Assembly (NCBI GenBank): GCA_046724655.1
Contig: JBKOWY010000098.1
Coordinates: 1 to 25,034, forward strand
Direction of reading: 5' to 3'
DNA length: 25,034 nt
Source: JALZAA01 sp046724655
GTDB lineage: Bacteria; Actinomycetota; Acidimicrobiia; IMCC26256; JACDBD01
Part shown: in pieces, positions 23,383 to 25,034 of the stretch
How the letters are laid out: each line of letters begins with the position of its first letter
How positions within the stretch are numbered: position 1 is the stretch's first letter
The notes under the pieces: generated by a model
Database searches by the model: none
Told to the model about the DNA's origin: nothing
What the model saw: the letters and a program-made list of their open reading frames with translations, nothing else
Translations under genes and position numbers: made by a program

Positions 23383-24120
23383 ATGACGACGCTCCGACCG
23401 GCCGACCTCCGGCCCCGGAATCTCCACGACGATCCACCGATCACGCCTGCGGGCGTGCTCCTGCGGTATCCCTGGACGCTTCCGGCCATCGTTCTCCTGT
23501 TCGCCGGCATGGCGGTCGCAGCCTCCGTCGCGAACGGCGCACTGCTCCGCGTCTGGGACGAGCCCATCCGTGCGTGGGTCACGGACCATCGCACCGACGC
23601 CCTCAACAGGTTCTTCACCAACGTCGCGGATCTCGGGAGCTGGCAGGTCGTGGTCATCGGGCTGGCCCTGTTGCTCGCGCTCGCGTGGCGAAAGTGCGCG
23701 CCGCTGGCCGGGCTGCTCATCGTGGCCACGCTGGCGCGACCTGCGTGCGAATGGATGATGAAGGCGGCCATCGGTCGCGAGCGTCCTTCGGTGGGTGCGC
23801 TCGTCGAAGCACACGGCCCGTCGTTCCCGAGCGGGCACGCGATGGCGGCGATCGCCCTCTGGGGCCTGGTGCCGCCGGTCGTCGCGCTGGTCACCCATCG
23901 GCGCGCCATCTGGTGGGCGGCCACGATCGTCTCTGTAATCATCATCCTCCTGGTCGGCGCGAGCCGTGTGTACATGGGCGTCCACTGGTTCTCTGATGTG
24001 ATCGGCGCCTTCCTTTTCGGCACCGTGTTCCTCCTCGTCATCGAGAAATTGGGGGACTACAGCCACCGCCGGAACCCGTGCTCGGTGTTCTTCGAGTCGC
24101 CGACTCCGAGTCGAACCTGA
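23383..24120 (+). CDS. PAP2-family phosphatase (membrane lipid phosphatase type)
   Basis: A 245-aa membrane protein with the complete PAP2/acid phosphatase signature: K-x6-R-P as K127-A-A-I-G-R-E-R134-P135, P-S-G-H at 149-152, and S-R-x5-H-x3-D as S194-R195 to H201 and D205. About six hydrophobic segments surround these loops. Members remove phosphate from phosphatidate, phosphatidylglycerophosphate or undecaprenyl pyrophosphate. The substrate here is unknown. The ATG at 23383 is preferred to upstream in-frame starts because the extra N-terminus would be non-hydrophobic and atypical. Its stop overlaps the next gene's ATG by one base (TGATG), implying a coupled function. Confidence 0.9.
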   Translation: MTTLRPADLRPRNLHDDPPITPAGVLLRYPWTLPAIVLLFAGMAVAASVANGALLRVWDEPIRAWVTDHRTDALNRFFTNVADLGSWQVVVIGLALLLALAWRKCAPLAGLLIVATLARPACEWMMKAAIGRERPSVGALVEAHGPSFPSGHAMAAIALWGLVPPVVALVTHRRAIWWAATIVSVIIILLVGASRVYMGVHWFSDVIGAFLFGTVFLLVIEKLGDYSHRRNPCSVFFESPTPSRT

Positions 24121-24839
24121 TGGCGACGACCGCCACCGGGCACGCGCCTCCCGACCGCTCACCATTCGAACCGGTACATCGCCGCCCCAGCTGGCCGCGT
24201 CGGATCGGGATCACGGTGCTTGCTCTGCTCGTGGTGACCACCGGGACGTTGATCCAGGGCAACCTCGCGCTCGTCGGCATGAGCTGGTTGGCGCGAAGTA
24301 CAACCGATCTCGAGGGCGCAGTTGACATCGACGGGGTGCGGAAGGTCTACGCCCTCGATGACAAGGTGTTGCGGGGCGCGCAACCGGGGATAACGGGATA
24401 TCGATCACTGGCTGCGCGCGGCGTGACGACGATCGTCGACCTGCGCCCCGGGGAAGCCGCCCACAAGGAGGATCCGGCCCTCGGCGCCCTCGGATTGGAG
24501 GTCGTCCACGTGCCGATCACCGACGGTCGGCCGCCGTCGCCGAGTCAGGTCCGGCGGTTCGTCGACATTGCCCGTGCGAGCGACGGGCTCGTGTTCGTCC
24601 ACTGCGGTGAGGGCGTCGGGCGCGCGGGCACGATGGCGGCTGCGTACAAGGTGACGACAGGCAAGACGAGTTCCTCCGACGCCGTCCGGGAGAGTCTCGC
24701 CGTCGGGGTGCTGACGCTCGAGCAGGTCGCGTTCATCAACTCGCTCGACCGGGGCGGAGCGCACGATCCGCCTGCTCCGGTTGCCGCCCTCAGCCGGTTC
24801 CTCGACGGTCCCCGCCAGCTGTTCAACCGGCTCGTCTGA
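24120..24839 (+). CDS. membrane-anchored tyrosine/dual-specificity phosphatase
   Basis: A 239-aa protein with one N-terminal membrane segment (I-T-V-L-A-L-L-V-V-T-T-G-T-L-I, about 31-45) and a C-terminal cysteine phosphatase domain. The active-site loop is V-H-C-G-E-G-V-G-R-A-G with C162 and R168, the C-x5-R signature. D135 in I-T-D-G-R is a candidate general acid. V-L-R-G-A-Q-P (about 83-89) is the typical start of the DSP fold. The start ATG overlaps the PAP2 stop. Substrates could be phosphoproteins, phosphoinositides or phosphatidylglycerophosphate, as in PTPMT1; the pairing with PAP2 favours a lipid substrate, which is inference. A small GACGGG/CCCGTC hairpin follows. Confidence 0.88.
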   Translation: MATTATGHAPPDRSPFEPVHRRPSWPRRIGITVLALLVVTTGTLIQGNLALVGMSWLARSTTDLEGAVDIDGVRKVYALDDKVLRGAQPGITGYRSLAARGVTTIVDLRPGEAAHKEDPALGALGLEVVHVPITDGRPPSPSQVRRFVDIARASDGLVFVHCGEGVGRAGTMAAAYKVTTGKTSSSDAVRESLAVGVLTLEQVAFINSLDRGGAHDPPAPVAALSRFLDGPRQLFNRLV

Positions 24840-24856
24840 GGCTCGGCGGCGCGGGC

Positions 24857-24876
24857 GACGGGCGAGGACCCCCGTC
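24857..24876 (+). terminator. weak hairpin after the phosphatase gene
   Basis: GACGGG (24857-24862) and CCCGTC (24871-24876) pair over 6 bp with an 8-base loop, 17 bp after the phosphatase stop. There is no T-tract. Transcription may partly stop here before the next gene at 24902. Confidence 0.3.
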
Positions 24877-24901
24877 CGAGGCGGATACCTTCAAAGGCAG
24901 C

Positions 24902-25034
24902 ATGGCCACCGACACCGACCGGAAGCCGGTCCTGCTCACCGTCGACGACGACCCGGGGGTCTCGCGGGCGGTCGCCCGGGACCTCCGCCGTCAATACGGC
25001 GAGGACTACCGAGTGGTACGGACCGAATCCGGCC
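24902..25034 (+). CDS. response-regulator receiver protein, N-terminus only (cut by window end)
   Basis: Only 44 codons are visible. V-L-L-T-V-D-D-D-P-G-V-S-R-A-V-A-R-D-L is the start of a CheY-like receiver domain, with the acidic D-D-D cluster that binds Mg2+ near the phospho-acceptor Asp, which lies beyond the edge. The following R-R-Q-Y-G-E-D-Y-R-V-V-R-T-E-S-G matches, from memory, actinobacterial proteins in which a receiver domain is fused to a thioredoxin-reductase-like FAD domain. That fusion cannot be confirmed here. AAAGGCAG lies just before the ATG. Confidence 0.8.
   Translation, partial: MATDTDRKPVLLTVDDDPGVSRAVARDLRRQYGEDYRVVRTESG

Overview
The window is very GC-rich, with G or C at almost every codon third position, GTG and TTG starts, and stop/start overlaps. 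Together with the gene content (a FadD19-like acyl-CoA ligase, an AidB-type acyl-CoA dehydrogenase, short-chain dehydrogenases, an RDD protein with nonapeptide repeats, a PYROXD2-like oxidoreductase and a lysine-rich histone-H1-like protein) this points to a member of the Actinomycetota, perhaps Acidimicrobiia or a relative. The taxon is an inference. I see no tRNA, rRNA, CRISPR array, prophage or plasmid genes.

Layout. 1-640: remnant of an IS481-type transposase, broken by a one-base frameshift and apparently by a small inversion at the window edge. 696-5425: a 59-codon minus-strand gene, then a plus-strand series of methyltransferase, M3-like zinc peptidase, an SDR that has lost its catalytic residues, and a secernin-like Ntn hydrolase. 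5463-9200: FadD19-like acyl-CoA synthetase and a DUF255/SPATA20-type thioredoxin-fold protein, separated by a leader with two competing hairpins. 9207-10382 (minus): an unrecognised 223-aa protein and a ketosteroid-isomerase-like protein. 10442-11764: type II NADH dehydrogenase. 11776-13416 (minus): endonuclease/exonuclease/phosphatase protein followed by a PPK2 kinase. 13545-16019: AidB-like acyl-CoA dehydrogenase and an SDR pseudogene. 16013-17612: a secreted cupredoxin, a small membrane protein and a membrane-anchored protein of unknown function. 17771-20221: a coupled set of repeat protein, RDD membrane protein and PYROXD2-like FAD oxidoreductase. 20225-23200 (minus): YihY membrane protein, DJ-1/PfpI protein, H1-like protein, ferritin-like protein and a small membrane protein, which looks like a stress or persistence block. 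23383-24839: PAP2 phosphatase coupled to a membrane-anchored tyrosine/dual-specificity phosphatase. 24902-end: start of a response-regulator domain cut by the window edge.

How the genes may work together. FadD19-like ligase, acyl-CoA dehydrogenase, SDRs, the KSI-like protein and NADH dehydrogenase suggest catabolism of lipid or sterol-like acids with electrons passed to the respiratory chain. They are spread over several transcription units, so this is a theme and not a demonstrated pathway.

The most unusual signal is non-coding. Three 45-nt hairpins (3381-3425, 13439-13483, 15286-15330) share the same length and the same outer sequence (TGCG...CGCATCG). Their inner stems differ by paired, compensating changes. 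Each lies just upstream of a plus-strand lipid/SDR-type gene. They look like one family of structured intergenic element.
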